A stretch of 64,000 bases of DNA from Clostridium acetobutylicum ATCC 824 (GCF_000008765.1 NC_003030.1:344001-408000); one strand, 5' to 3'. Counted from the first letter of the stretch, positions 1 through 11,321 are shown. Notes: a model not told the origin generated them from the letters alone. Translations and numbers: made by a program.

Positions 1-1911
<1,911 letters not shown>

Positions 1912-1985
1912 ATATAAAAGTAAATATATTAAGATTACTATGCAATTTTGAAAGTACAAAGTACTTTCGAAAACTAAATAAATTA

Positions 1986-2103
1986 ATCCGGTGACCATAG
2001 CTTGGTTGTAACACCCGTTCCCATACCGAACACGAAGGTTAAGAACCAAAGCGCCGATGGTACTGCAGGGGCAGCCCTGTGGGACAGTAGGTCATTGCCG
2101 GGT
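1986..2103 (+). rRNA. 5S ribosomal RNA
   Basis: About 117 nt, 75 nt after the 23S gene. It has the typical clostridial 5S body (CCATACCGAACACGAAGG in loop B/C) and the terminal helix formed by CCGGTGAC at the start and GTCATTGCCGGG at the end. It completes the 23S-5S part of an rrn operon. Ends are placed from the terminal helix and are accurate to a few bases. Confidence 0.96.
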
Positions 2104-2110
2104 AATGTTT

Positions 2111-2186
<76 letters not shown>

Positions 2187-2198
2187 TTATTTAGTTTT

Positions 2199-2272
<74 letters not shown>

Positions 2273-2289
2273 ATTATATAAATGGTTTT

Positions 2290-2350
2290 AAAGTGGTTTA
2301 CATATATAACTTATTCTATAAGTTGTATATGTAAACCACTTTTATTTTAT
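2290..2350 (+). terminator. Terminator of the rRNA-tRNA operon
   Basis: A long hairpin, with arm AAAGTGGTTTACATATATAAC pairing with its copy ending at 2344 (one G-T wobble), followed by TTTTATTTTAT. It sits 18 nt after tRNA-Cys and ends the stable-RNA transcript. Confidence 0.85.
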
Positions 2351-2423
2351 GTAAATAATATAATGAAGTATAAAAAGATTGAACTGTATGTTAGAATATA
2401 AGTAATATAATTTATAGGTGTGG

Positions 2424-4214
2424 ATGGTGAATACAGTGATACGTGAATATATAAAAAATAATGTTTTAGTTACGGATGGGGCAATGGGAACATATTATTC
2501 TAAAACCACTGGAGATTATAATAATTTTTGTGAATTTGCTAATTTAACTAATCCAGAAGTAATACTTAATATCCATAAAGAGTATATAAAGTCGGGAGCT
2601 AAACTTATTAGAACAAATACATTTTCAGCAAATACTTTAACTATGGATATATCGAAGACAGAATTAGAAAATATAATAACTAAAGGGTATATGATAGCTA
2701 GAAAGGCAGCAGAAGGTAAGGAGATTTTTATAGCTGCAGATATAGGACCTATTAACAAATTTGAAATAGAGAAACCAGTGGAGTACATAATAGAAGAATA
2801 TAAATTTGTAGTAGATATTTTTATGAATTTGGGAGCAGATATTTTTGTATTTGAAACATTAAGTAGTATAGATTGTTTGAAAGAGGTTTTTCAATATATA
2901 AAGAGAAAGAACAAGAATGCATTTATCTTGGCTCAGTTTGCAATTATGCAAGATGGTTTTACAAGAGAGGGTATTAGTGTAAATAGTATTGTAAATAAGA
3001 TAAAAGCTATTGGGAGTATAGATGCATATGGATTTAATTGTGGATCTGGGCCAGCACATTTATATAATATAATAAAGGGATTAGATATATATGGAGATAT
3101 AATATCGACACTTCCTAATGCAGGATATCCTGAAATAATTAATGAACGCATGGTATATGTAGACAATCCTGATTATTTTGCAGATAAAATGTCAATGATT
3201 AAAAACAGAGGAGTTAAAATAGTAGGGGGATGCTGTGGAACTACACCAAAACATATAGAAAAAATGGTAAGTAATTTAAAAGAAAATCTAATTAACATAG
3301 AAGAAATAGAAATAAAAAAAAATAAGGGTATAAATAATTATAAAAAGAAGAATAGTTTTACTGAAAAATTAGATAAAGGTGAATTTCCTATAGTTGTTGA
3401 ATTAGACCCTCCATTTGATACAAATATAGATAAGATTATGTATGCAGCTAAGGTATGCAAGCAAAATAACATAGATCTTGTAACCATTGCAGATTCACCA
3501 ATGTCAAAAGTTAGAGTGGATTCAGTAATGATTGCATCTAAAATTAAAAGAGAACTAGGAATAGAAGTTATGCCGCATATATGTTGTAGAGATAAGAATG
3601 TAAATGCAATAAGGTCAAGTTTACTTGCAGCACACATAGAAGGAATAAGGAATATACTTGCTATAACTGGAGATCCAGTTACGGGAATTGATAAGGTTAA
3701 TACTAAAAGTGTTTTTAATTTAAATTCATATAAGCTTATGAATCTTATAAGTGAAATGAATAAAGAAACATTTAAGGAAGATAAGATAAGTATAGGTGGA
3801 GCACTTAATTTGAATGTATTGAATAAGGAAGTTGAAGTAACAAGGATGCTAAAGAAAGTAGAAAATGGAGGTACATTTTTTCTAACTCAACCTATATTTA
3901 AAGAAGAGACTATTGAGTTCTTAGCTAAGCTTAAGAAAGATAGAAATATAAAAATTATAGGAGGAGTTCTCCCTATAGTAAGTTATAGAAATATTCAGTT
4001 TATAAATAACGAGCTCTTCGGAGTTGATATACCTAAAGAATATATTGAGAGATTTAGTGTGGATATGACAAGACAAGAGGCAGAAGAAGTGGGAGTAAAT
4101 TTAGCTAGGGAACTTATAGCTAAAATTAGGAACTATGTAGATGGTATATATATTGTTACACCATTTAATAGAATCGGTATGGTAATGAAAATACTCGAAA
4201 ATGTTAGGAAGTGA
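2424..4214 (+). CDS. Bifunctional homocysteine S-methyltransferase / 5,10-methylenetetrahydrofolate reductase
   Basis: A fusion like B. subtilis YitJ. The N-terminal half (about 1-290) is a homocysteine S-methyltransferase domain that opens with VTDGAMGT. It has the zinc ligands expected for the family: the Cys of FNCGSG near residue 205 and the GGCCG pair near 268-272. The C-terminal half (about 315-595) is a MetF-like TIM barrel with ELDPPFDTN and the folate/FAD motif ITGDP. Expected role: reducing CH2-THF and moving a methyl group to homocysteine for methionine synthesis, in the cytosol. The start is ambiguous between ATG 2424 and GTG 2427 behind AGGTG at 2416-2420; an in-frame GTG at 2418 lies inside that site and is unlikely. 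No S-box or T-box fits in the short leader. Confidence 0.92.
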   Translation: MVNTVIREYIKNNVLVTDGAMGTYYSKTTGDYNNFCEFANLTNPEVILNIHKEYIKSGAKLIRTNTFSANTLTMDISKTELENIITKGYMIARKAAEGKEIFIAADIGPINKFEIEKPVEYIIEEYKFVVDIFMNLGADIFVFETLSSIDCLKEVFQYIKRKNKNAFILAQFAIMQDGFTREGISVNSIVNKIKAIGSIDAYGFNCGSGPAHLYNIIKGLDIYGDIISTLPNAGYPEIINERMVYVDNPDYFADKMSMIKNRGVKIVGGCCGTTPKHIEKMVSNLKENLINIEEIEIKKNKGINNYKKKNSFTEKLDKGEFPIVVELDPPFDTNIDKIMYAAKVCKQNNIDLVTIADSPMSKVRVDSVMIASKIKRELGIEVMPHICCRDKNVNAIRSSLLAAHIEGIRNILAITGDPVTGIDKVNTKSVFNLNSYKLMNLISEMNKETFKEDKISIGGALNLNVLNKEVEVTRMLKKVENGGTFFLTQPIFKEETIEFLAKLKKDRNIKIIGGVLPIVSYRNIQFINNELFGVDIPKEYIERFSVDMTRQEAEEVGVNLARELIAKIRNYVDGIYIVTPFNRIGMVMKILENVRK

Positions 4215-4435
4215 TTTTTATTAAAGCTGTCATAGATAGATTTGAGGACGAATTTGCTGTTTGTGAAAAGCAAGATAGAAAAATAATCAATATTCTAAGA
4301 AAAAGGATTCCTCAGAATGCAAAAGAGGGTACTGTTTTAAATTTCAATGATGATGGTAGCATTACGATTAATTTCGAAGAAACTATTAAAAGAAAAAGAG
4401 AAATAGAAGAGATTATGAAAGATCTATTTACGTAA
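4211..4435 (+). CDS. Small DUF3006-type protein
   Basis: About 74 residues. The opening KAVIDRFEDEFAVCE matches my memory of DUF3006 proteins, small acidic proteins of unknown function common in Firmicutes. It overlaps the end of the fusion gene by four bases (GTGA), so the two are translationally coupled. The GTG start lies only one base after AGGA, which is too close. An ATT codon at 4220, with normal spacing, would give a protein starting right at the family's usual first residues, so a non-canonical start is possible. No signal peptide or membrane segment is seen. Confidence 0.7.
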   Translation: MIFIKAVIDRFEDEFAVCEKQDRKIINILRKRIPQNAKEGTVLNFNDDGSITINFEETIKRKREIEEIMKDLFT

Positions 4436-4686
4436 ATAACAACCTTAACATAGAAAATTAGAGTGAGCGTTCTTTACAATAATATCTATAAAAAAATTAA
4501 ATTTGTATATGTAATTTAATTTTTTTATTTCGTGTAAATTGTATTTTTATAGAAGAAAAAGAAGTAAAAAACAAGTAGTATATGTAAAAAGAATGTAATA
4601 AGTGGCATATATTAGAAATAATATAGCATCAATAATAAAAGTAATGTAATTAATATGCATTAAAACTACATATTAACACATAAAAA

Positions 4687-4714
4687 ATGAAACAATATAT
4701 GTATTTTGTTTCAT
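4687..4714 (+). repeat. 28-base inverted repeat, left copy
   Basis: This sequence, itself bounded by ATGAAAC and GTTTCAT, is the exact reverse complement of 4941-4968, 226 bases downstream. Within each copy the heptamers also pair, so both local hairpins and one large hairpin are possible. Confidence 0.8.
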
Positions 4715-4932
4715 ATTAGTATTTATTATATCACTTATACTTTAATTTTCCAACAGATAGTAAAAATATATTTTTAATATACTTTTGTTGAAATATGTTT
4801 AAAATACTGCATTATTATATGATATTATTTTGTTATGAAATTATAAAAAAACGTTTCATTATATTTTGCATGCATAATAAAATCACTTACCATAGTATTG
4901 TCTAGAAATAAAGCATATACCTAAAAATATGC

Positions 4933-4976
4933 AAAATACTATGAAACAAAATACATATATTGTTTCATAGTATTTT
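4933..4976 (+). repeat. 28-base inverted repeat, right copy, inside a 15-bp hairpin
   Basis: The core 4941-4968 is the perfect reverse complement of 4687-4714. The right copy is extended: arms 4933-4947 and 4962-4976 pair over 15 bases around a 14-base loop and run into T-rich DNA. It may serve as a terminator or mark the end of a small non-coding element. Confidence 0.75.
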
Positions 4977-5242
4977 ATTTCTTTCGATTATGGTTTTTTT
5001 AATATCAACTAATTGAGTATTGAGAAATTTTATGGTTAAAAATGTAATGGAGGTGATTTACGTAAGGTCGTTTATACTTGTCATGGTATGAAAGAGAGCT
5101 ATATTAAAAAAACTAGTGTTGGGGATAAAGCTTTATATTTAACCTGGGGATTAAAGATATAATTGGTTTATTGTAACAAAGAAGTGTTGAAATCGTTAAA
5201 AATATGGTATAAGACAAATATAGTAAATTAATAAATATAGGG

Positions 5243-5270
5243 AAACCAGCTCAACATTAGAAACTGGTTT
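5243..5270 (-). terminator. Hairpin after the S66 peptidase gene
   Basis: AAACCAG at 5243-5249 pairs with CTGGTTT at 5264-5270. It lies just beyond the stop of the minus-strand peptidase gene. The T-run is better on the plus side (TTTTTCT), so it may work in both directions. Confidence 0.5.
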
Positions 5271-5281
5271 TTCTATAATTT

Positions 5282-6202
5282 TTATTTTGATACAACAGGA
5301 TGAGTTATTTGTAATACCTTCTGAGTTGAGTTCATGTATATGGGAACACCTATTGGTAAAGTTAATTTTGGATAATCATGTCCACTCATAAAGTGTGTTA
5401 AAGTAGGTTTATTTAAGCTGAAGATTTTGTCCTTAAAAACCTCTTCAAGAGTTAAACTTCTCTCATAGTGAGGTAAAGTGCAATTTTTGAATTGACCTAA
5501 TATAAAACCACTACAAGTCTTAAGTTTTCCAGAAAGCTCAATATGAGTTAGCATTCTATCTATAGCATAAGGTTCTTCATGAACGTCTTCTATAAATAAA
5601 ATATTGTTTTTAAAATCAATTTCGTAAGGAGTTCCTAAGGTGTTGCTTATTAGCGATAGGTTGCCTCCAACCAAGTGTCCTTTAGCCTCGCCTTCTACAG
5701 CACAACTTAATTCAATGCTACTAGGATTCAATATTCTATAAGGGACGTCTCCGTTCATTAGTGTGTTAAAGAACGAATCAATAGTATATTTATCATCGAA
5801 GTTAGAAGTAAACATAGGACCATGAAAGGTTACAAGGCCAGATTTAGAATAGAAAGTGTTTAAAAATGAGGTTATGTCACTAAAGCCCACAAATATTTTA
5901 GGATTGTTTCGTATAACTTCGAAATCTATATATGGTAAGGTTCTCATGGAACCGTATCCGCCTCGTACACATAAAATCATATCAACAGTATCATCTTTAA
6001 ACATGTCCATAATATCATTTGCTCTATCTTTATCTTCACCAGCAAGGTAGCCACGCTTATCATAAACGTGTTTGCCAAGCTTTATTTTAAAACCACGATT
6101 TTCAAAAAAATTAATAGCTTTTTCAATAGATTTAGGATTTTCAGGACTTGATGGAGATATAATTCCTATGGTATCTCCAGTTTTAAGTTTCTTACCTAAC
6201 AA
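5282..6202 (-). CDS. S66 family serine carboxypeptidase (LD-carboxypeptidase / MccF type)
   Basis: About 306 residues, the full length of the family. It opens with GDTIGIISPSSP, carries CVRGGYGS, then GFSDIT with the likely nucleophile serine. The other two catalytic positions are the Glu of FIEDVHEEPY and the His of SGHDYPKLTLPIG. The family cleaves the L,D bond of murein tetrapeptides during wall recycling or inactivates peptide-nucleotide antibiotics; which one cannot be told from sequence. No signal peptide, so cytosolic. TTG at 6202 is chosen because AGAGGGTG lies six bases before it; the in-frame GTG at 6211 sits within that site. The corA-like gene ends 9-18 bases upstream, so they form an operon. 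Confidence 0.88.
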   Translation of the reverse strand: MLGKKLKTGDTIGIISPSSPENPKSIEKAINFFENRGFKIKLGKHVYDKRGYLAGEDKDRANDIMDMFKDDTVDMILCVRGGYGSMRTLPYIDFEVIRNNPKIFVGFSDITSFLNTFYSKSGLVTFHGPMFTSNFDDKYTIDSFFNTLMNGDVPYRILNPSSIELSCAVEGEAKGHLVGGNLSLISNTLGTPYEIDFKNNILFIEDVHEEPYAIDRMLTHIELSGKLKTCSGFILGQFKNCTLPHYERSLTLEEVFKDKIFSLNKPTLTHFMSGHDYPKLTLPIGVPIYMNSTQKVLQITHPVVSK

Positions 6203-6220
6203 AATTATCACCCTCTTAGT

Positions 6221-7168
6221 TTAAAAAGTATTCTTTTTATATAAGAATATACCTGTTATACCTGATATTATTGCCATAAGGCCGCATATCACCCAAAAGC
6301 CATATCTATAAGTTGCTAGAGGAATTCCAGCTATGTTCATGGCGAATAGATTAGAAATCATTGTAGGTATAGATAAAATTATTGTTACTGATGTTAAAAA
6401 TTTTATTACTACATTTAGGTTGTTTGATATTATTGAAGCAAAGGCATCCATAGTGCCACTTAGTATATCACTATATATACTTGCCATTTCAATAGCCTGT
6501 TTGTTTTCAATAATTACATCCTCAAGTACATCTTGATCATCAGTATATTTTTGCATTACTTCTAATTTAAGCATTTTCTCTAGAGTAATTTCATTTGATT
6601 TAAGTGAGGTTGAAAAATACACAAGTGATTTTTCAAGTGATAAAAGCTGTATGAGTTCTTTATTCTTTAAAGATTTATGAAGATGCTTTTCTACCATAAG
6701 ACTTTTCTTGTCAATTTGTCTAAGATATAAGAGATAATAGGTTGCTACCTTATACAATATTTGTAATATAAATCTTGAACGTTTAAAGGTAAAGAAAGTT
6801 TTAACTTTTCCCTCTATAAAATCAGATAATACTTTACTATTCTTAAGGCAGATTGTTATTATTTCTTTTTCAGTGTGTATTATAGCAAGGGGATAAGTAT
6901 CATAGGATAAAGAGTTGTCTTCCATTTCAGTAAAAGGTATATCAACAATAATTAAAATGTTATTATCTTCTATTTCTAATCTAGAAGTCTCCTCATCATC
7001 CATTGCGGCGTTTAGAAAATCCATTGGAACATTTGTTTTTTTCTGTATAAGCATTAACTCTTGTTTAGTTGGTGCTGTTACGTTTATCCAACAGCCTGGT
7101 TCTACGTTTTCAAGTCTTTCAAGCTTTGATGGATTATTGAAATCGACGCTTTTATAAATGGATATCAT
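6221..7168 (-). CDS. CorA-like divalent cation transporter
   Basis: 315 residues. A long soluble acidic N-terminal region is followed by two membrane helices at the C-terminus (about 250-273 and 288-310), the CorA layout. The signature GMN loop between the helices reads AMN (residues 276-278, LFAMNIAG), a variant seen in divergent CorA proteins, so Mg2+ is likely but not certain as the substrate. Start ATG with AGGA eight bases before. First gene of a short operon with the S66 peptidase. Its leader carries an inverted repeat just before the ribosome site. Confidence 0.85.
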   Translation of the reverse strand: MISIYKSVDFNNPSKLERLENVEPGCWINVTAPTKQELMLIQKKTNVPMDFLNAAMDDEETSRLEIEDNNILIIVDIPFTEMEDNSLSYDTYPLAIIHTEKEIITICLKNSKVLSDFIEGKVKTFFTFKRSRFILQILYKVATYYLLYLRQIDKKSLMVEKHLHKSLKNKELIQLLSLEKSLVYFSTSLKSNEITLEKMLKLEVMQKYTDDQDVLEDVIIENKQAIEMASIYSDILSGTMDAFASIISNNLNVVIKFLTSVTIILSIPTMISNLFAMNIAGIPLATYRYGFWVICGLMAIISGITGIFLYKKNTF

Positions 7169-7180
7169 GTTTATTGGTCC

Positions 7181-7209
7181 TGTACAAAGTTTTAAATATT
7201 ATTTGTACA
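7181..7209 (-). promoter_or_regulatory. Inverted repeat in the corA-like leader
   Basis: TGTACAAA at 7181-7188 and TTTGTACA at 7202-7209 form an 8-bp hairpin directly upstream of the ribosome-binding site of the transporter gene. It could be an operator or an RNA hairpin that affects ribosome access. No known metal riboswitch (M-box) fits in the 120-base gap. Confidence 0.35.
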
Positions 7210-7288
7210 GTGCCTCCCTTCTTTAATTCAATTATAGTTATAGATATATTATAACTGCTGAGAAGTCATAAATTCAATGAGTAAGTTC

Positions 7289-8431
7289 TTATTTATGATT
7301 TAGTTCACTTTTTGCTTCGAATAAAAGACTGTTATTTTCTATTAAATCAAGAGCTGTAAGAGCTAATGCTTTTGAGGACTTCATAATTATATTATGAGCA
7401 TAAGGAGTAATTGTTTCATCTGAAAAAGCCTTTGTTCCATATTTTATTGAAGAATCTTTCGTTAATGATACATATGGATGTATGCACGGTATTTCATGAC
7501 TTACAATTCCAAGGCTTAGACAAGAAGAGAGATTTTTAACTCCATTTATATTTATTATTTCGCTTTCTTTTAAGTTGTGAGAAAAAAGCCTTGAAAGAGT
7601 GGCATTAGATATAAGCTCTTTGCAGGGAGTATCCTTAATATGTAATTCGGATTCGATGGATACTAGATTACATAATCCCATTATGAACTCTTTAATTTTA
7701 TCTTGCTTTCCGAGTATATTTTCAGAAGATGAAGATTTTAGAGTAAAAGTTATCTCAGAACTTTTAGACTCTGAATTAACTAAACTTGATAAACTGAGAT
7801 TATCTATGCATGATTTATATTGGGATATATTTATTAAATGATTTAGAGTATTGAAAATAATTAAAGCTGTATTAAAGGAGGAGGATGAATCATTTGTATT
7901 AGTTAAATTATTAGTTTTTGATAAAATTAGACTTAAAGGTAGTGAGGCTATAGAGGTACCGCTTTCTGCAGTCACAGTATGTGGTTGAACGGTTAAAACT
8001 GCATCCATATCTTCAAAGGTACCCTGCTTAAACATTGTTGTCTTTGATCCGCGTTTAAATTCACCTGGACAACCTAATAATATAACACTTCCACCAACCT
8101 TAGGAATAACATGTGAAAGCATAAGAGCAGCTGCAACAGAAATAGTAGTTTTAGCATTATATCCATATATATGACCATAATTAACATCTGCATCATATTC
8201 ACATATGAAACATATTTTTGGATGTCCTTCTCCAAACTGGGATAAAAAAGCTGTGTTTATATCTAAGTAATTTTTAATATTAGTAAAGTTATAAGATTCT
8301 AAAAGCTTTGTTATATAGCTATAGGATTTATATTCATGAAAGCTTTCTTCAGGGTTATCGTATAGATAACGTGTGAGATCATAAAGTGCGCTATCGATTG
8401 TACTTAAAAATGAAAGCATTTCTTGTTTCAA
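7289..8431 (-). CDS. M20 peptidase/amidohydrolase-like protein lacking metal ligands
   Basis: 380 residues with the fold signature of the M20D/AbgB group: EYDA, then the region normally GHxCGHN, then a strand ending xPAEE and a later WHP-like motif. Here these read GHIYGYN (86-92), CPGEF (121-125) and VQPHT (148-152). The metal-binding Cys and second His and the second Glu of the catalytic pair are therefore all changed. The rest, including the dimerisation-domain region and a C-terminal AHNIIM, is intact and uninterrupted, so this is a maintained gene rather than a decayed one. Probably a non-catalytic or altered member; function unknown. It is divergent from gin. Confidence 0.75.
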   Translation of the reverse strand: MKQEMLSFLSTIDSALYDLTRYLYDNPEESFHEYKSYSYITKLLESYNFTNIKNYLDINTAFLSQFGEGHPKICFICEYDADVNYGHIYGYNAKTTISVAAALMLSHVIPKVGGSVILLGCPGEFKRGSKTTMFKQGTFEDMDAVLTVQPHTVTAESGTSIASLPLSLILSKTNNLTNTNDSSSSFNTALIIFNTLNHLINISQYKSCIDNLSLSSLVNSESKSSEITFTLKSSSSENILGKQDKIKEFIMGLCNLVSIESELHIKDTPCKELISNATLSRLFSHNLKESEIININGVKNLSSCLSLGIVSHEIPCIHPYVSLTKDSSIKYGTKAFSDETITPYAHNIIMKSSKALALTALDLIENNSLLFEAKSELNHK

Positions 8432-8627
8432 GTTTAATCACCTCTTATTATGAGTTTTTCAGTACTTTCTTTATTGTTGACTTAAAATTAAAAATATATT
8501 AAAAAAATATTTTGGACAAAATAAAATTCAGCAGTATAGTGAATAAAATATAATATACAGGTTATAGTGATTAAAGATTAGTATGTTTAAATAGACCACT
8601 ACATTTCATTCATAGGGGGTGTAATCT

Positions 8628-8843
8628 ATGAAAAAAACTTGCATTATATGCAGAAAGCCTCTAAAAGATGGTATAATAATAAATGGAAAAGGTATTTGTA
8701 AAAGCTGTGAAAAGAGATTAGTTAAGCTACAATGTGGAAATGATTTTTATGAGTATTACAAAAAATGCATAAAAGTTAGAATAATTCACAATGAGAGAAG
8801 ACGATATAAAATTGGAGCATATGAATGTATAAAAACTCCATGA
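8628..8843 (+). CDS. csfB: Anti-sigma-G factor Gin (CsfB)
   Basis: 71 residues with a treble-clef-like zinc motif, CIIC at residues 4-7 and CKSC about 15 residues later. In endospore formers Gin binds and inhibits sigma-G (and sigma-E) so that the late forespore programme waits for engulfment. Start ATG behind GGGGGTG. It lies just before the decarboxylase and the gmk-darA-holB-ricT genes, the same neighbourhood as in B. subtilis. The finger resembles the cysteine tail of the AbrB protein at 19819-20064. Confidence 0.85.
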   Translation: MKKTCIICRKPLKDGIIINGKGICKSCEKRLVKLQCGNDFYEYYKKCIKVRIIHNERRRYKIGAYECIKTP

Positions 8844-8866
8844 TATTATAAGGAAGTGTGTTAATA

Positions 8867-10312
8867 TTGTCTAAGACACCAATCATAGATGGAATAATGA
8901 AATATATAAGTGAAAAGAATAATCTGTTTTGCACTCCAGGGCATAAGGGAGGCAGAGGATTCGCAAATAGCGAAGGTGGCAGAAGCTTATATGAAAATAT
9001 CATAAAGATAGATTTAACAGAAGTTGATGGACTTGATAACTTACATGATCCTCAAGGAATTATCAAGGAATCAGAAGAGAGACTTAGAGATTTATATGAA
9101 AGTAAAAAATCATATTTTCTTGTTAACGGAAGTACAAGTGGTAATCTCGCTATGATATTTTCATGTTTTAATGAGGGAGACAAGGTAATAGTTGAAAGAA
9201 ATTGCCATAAATCTATATTTAATGGAATTATACTTAGGAAGCTTAATCCTGTGTATATAAAAAATTACTTTGACGAGGATATAAATGCTCCTTTATCTAT
9301 AGATGAGGAGTATTTTTTCAAGATTATAAGAGAAAATATGGATGCAAAAGGGATAATACTTACATATCCTAATTACTATGGAGTATGCTGTGACCTTGAA
9401 GCTATAGTGAGAGAGGCAAAAAAATATAATATGAAGGTATTAGTTGACTCTGCTCATGGCGCTCATTTTGGTATATCAGAGAAGTTACCAGAAAGTGCTG
9501 TTAAGTTAGGAGCAGATATGGTTGTTATGAGTTGTCATAAAACGCTTCCGAGTTTCACACAAACTGCATTTCTTCATTTATGTGGAGATGTCGAGGAAAG
9601 CAAAGTTGATTTTTATGTAAGTTCATTTTTGAGTACAAGCCCATCGTATATGTTTATGAGCTCAATGGATTATGCTAGATGCTATCTTGAGGAAAGAGGA
9701 AAGCATGATTATGATAACCTGGTAGATTTATGTATAAAGTATTCAAAAAAGATTAATGAAATCAATGGATTGCATGTATTAGGTAAGAGTGATTTAAGGA
9801 TAAATGGTAAGGTGCTTAATTTTGATGCAACAAGATTAGTTATCAATGTAGAGGATGGTTGCAGTGGGTTTAAATTATATACGTATTTAAAAGAAAATAG
9901 AATACAACCTGAAATGTGCGATCATAGAAATGTTGTTTTAATTTGTTCACCATTTGACGGAGAATTGCAGTTACAAAACTTATATAATACACTTAGAAAA
10001 TGCAATATTATAAAATTAAATGACGATAATAAGGTATCTGTGCTTTTGTCATCTATGCCAGAAAATAAATTTGCCCCGTATGAGGTATTGAATTTAGAAA
10101 GTGAAAAGATCAATATTAAAGATAGTGTGGGAAAAGTGTGTAAAAAAGCATTAGTGCCATATCCACCTGGAATACCGGTGATTATGCCAGGAGAAGTAAT
10201 AAATGAAAATGTTGTTGATATTATATTGAAAGCTGTTAAAGATAACATTACAGTTTTAGGAATTGAAAATCGAAATAAAGAAATTACCATAGATGTAGTT
10301 TGTGAAGATTAA
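8867..10312 (+). CDS. Orn/Lys/Arg decarboxylase family PLP enzyme (YaaO-like)
   Basis: About 481 residues, fold-type I PLP enzyme. The N-terminal segment has FCTPGHKGG and LVNGSTSGN, typical of the Orn/Lys/Arg decarboxylase group. The PLP lysine is in SCHKTLPSFTQTA near residue 225, preceded by DSAHGAHFG. The C-terminal part has PYPPGIP. Expected to decarboxylate a basic amino acid (polyamine supply); the exact substrate cannot be read. TTG at 8867 fits AGGAAG at 8851 with ten bases between; the in-frame GTG at 8858 is too close. Same position as B. subtilis yaaO before a nucleotide kinase. Confidence 0.88.
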   Translation: MSKTPIIDGIMKYISEKNNLFCTPGHKGGRGFANSEGGRSLYENIIKIDLTEVDGLDNLHDPQGIIKESEERLRDLYESKKSYFLVNGSTSGNLAMIFSCFNEGDKVIVERNCHKSIFNGIILRKLNPVYIKNYFDEDINAPLSIDEEYFFKIIRENMDAKGIILTYPNYYGVCCDLEAIVREAKKYNMKVLVDSAHGAHFGISEKLPESAVKLGADMVVMSCHKTLPSFTQTAFLHLCGDVEESKVDFYVSSFLSTSPSYMFMSSMDYARCYLEERGKHDYDNLVDLCIKYSKKINEINGLHVLGKSDLRINGKVLNFDATRLVINVEDGCSGFKLYTYLKENRIQPEMCDHRNVVLICSPFDGELQLQNLYNTLRKCNIIKLNDDNKVSVLLSSMPENKFAPYEVLNLESEKINIKDSVGKVCKKALVPYPPGIPVIMPGEVINENVVDIILKAVKDNITVLGIENRNKEITIDVVCED

Positions 10313-10330
10313 GTAATTTGGAGGAATATA

Positions 10331-10918
10331 ATGGGCAAAATATTTTGTTTGTTTGGTAAAAGTAATTCAGGTAAGGATACCATATTTAAAAAACTCAGAG
10401 ATGATGATAGTATGAAACTAAAACCTATAGTGACATATACTACAAGACCTAAAAGGGATAAGGAAAAAGATGGTGTTGAATATTATTTTATTGATGAAAA
10501 AAAATTAAATGAATACGAAAGTATGGGAAAAATAATAGAAAAAAGGACCTACAGTACAGTAATGGGGAAGTGGCATTACTCCACCATTGATGATGGACAA
10601 ATTGATTTTGAAAGTGGGAATTATATACTTATAACAACGCTTGAGGCATATAAGAGCATAAGAAATTATTTTGGAGAGAATAGGATCATGCCTTTTTATA
10701 TAAATGTTGATGATGGCATAAGACTTGAAAGAGCATTAAAAAGAGAGAAGGGTCAACACAATCCAAATTATGAGGAAGTGTGTAGGAGATTTTTGGCTGA
10801 TAATAATGACTTTAGTGAAGAAAAATTGAAGGAATGCGGAATTAAAAAATATTATAATAATTATGATCTTGAAAAGTGTCTTTGTGAAATAAAAAACGAT
10901 ATCAATGAGAATATTTAA
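10331..10918 (+). CDS. Guanylate kinase-like protein
   Basis: 195 residues with a P-loop written GKSNSGKD and the GMP-binding signature TYTTRPKRDKEKDGVEYYF; the lid and C-terminal helix follow. Guanylate kinases make GDP from GMP. The P-loop is a little unusual (Asp after GK), and clostridia often carry a second, canonical gmk elsewhere, so this may be a paralogue with another substrate. It takes the place that tmk has in B. subtilis, between the YaaO-like enzyme and darA. Start ATG with GGAGG nearby. Confidence 0.8.
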   Translation: MGKIFCLFGKSNSGKDTIFKKLRDDDSMKLKPIVTYTTRPKRDKEKDGVEYYFIDEKKLNEYESMGKIIEKRTYSTVMGKWHYSTIDDGQIDFESGNYILITTLEAYKSIRNYFGENRIMPFYINVDDGIRLERALKREKGQHNPNYEEVCRRFLADNNDFSEEKLKECGIKKYYNNYDLEKCLCEIKNDINENI

Positions 10919-10991
10919 ATGTATCTAAAAACATAGAATTTACATAAAAATGTGTTAAAATAAATATAAAGATTATAAAAGGAGGGGTAAA

Positions 10992-11321
10992 ATGAAATTA
11001 GTTATATGTATTGTTCAAGATGATGACGCGGGTGAGTTAATTGACGTTTTAACAGACAAAGGATTAAGAGTAACTAAGTTAGCTACTACAGGTGGATTTC
11101 TAAAGGCAGGTAATACCACATTAATGATAGGAGTTGAAGAAAAGGCAGTAGATGGTGTTATAGAAACAATAGAAGATGTATGCAAAACGCGTCAGCAAGT
11201 TGTAACATCACCTTCTCCAGTTGCAGGTTCCACAGGAGTATATGTGCCTTATCCAATTGATGTTGAGGTTGGTGGTGCAACTATATTTGTGGTGGATGTT
11301 GATAAATTTATTAAAATATAA
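10992..11321 (+). CDS. darA: Cyclic-di-AMP receptor DarA (PstA, YaaQ)
   Basis: 109 residues, PII-like fold. MKLVICIVQDDDAGEL and the T-loop region TTGGFLKAGNTTLMIG match the DarA/PstA family, which binds c-di-AMP as a trimer; the downstream target is not settled. GGAGGGG site before ATG. It is placed before holB and ricT as in B. subtilis. Confidence 0.93.
   Translation: MKLVICIVQDDDAGELIDVLTDKGLRVTKLATTGGFLKAGNTTLMIGVEEKAVDGVIETIEDVCKTRQQVVTSPSPVAGSTGVYVPYPIDVEVGGATIFVVDVDKFIKI

Larger units (their letters stand above)
4436..5242. other. Gene-free stretch with paired palindromes
   Basis: About 800 bases of very AT-rich DNA with no convincing gene. The only clear structure is an inverted pair of 28-base sequences (listed separately). 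At 5047-5160 there is a GGAGGTG site followed by a short open frame without a proper start, which I do not accept as a gene. Confidence 0.5.

Noticed and set aside
5047-5160. Short open frame behind a GGAGGTG site (KVVYTCHGMKESYIKK)
   Set aside because: No start codon at the right distance, under 40 codons and no similarity that I recognise; too weak to call.
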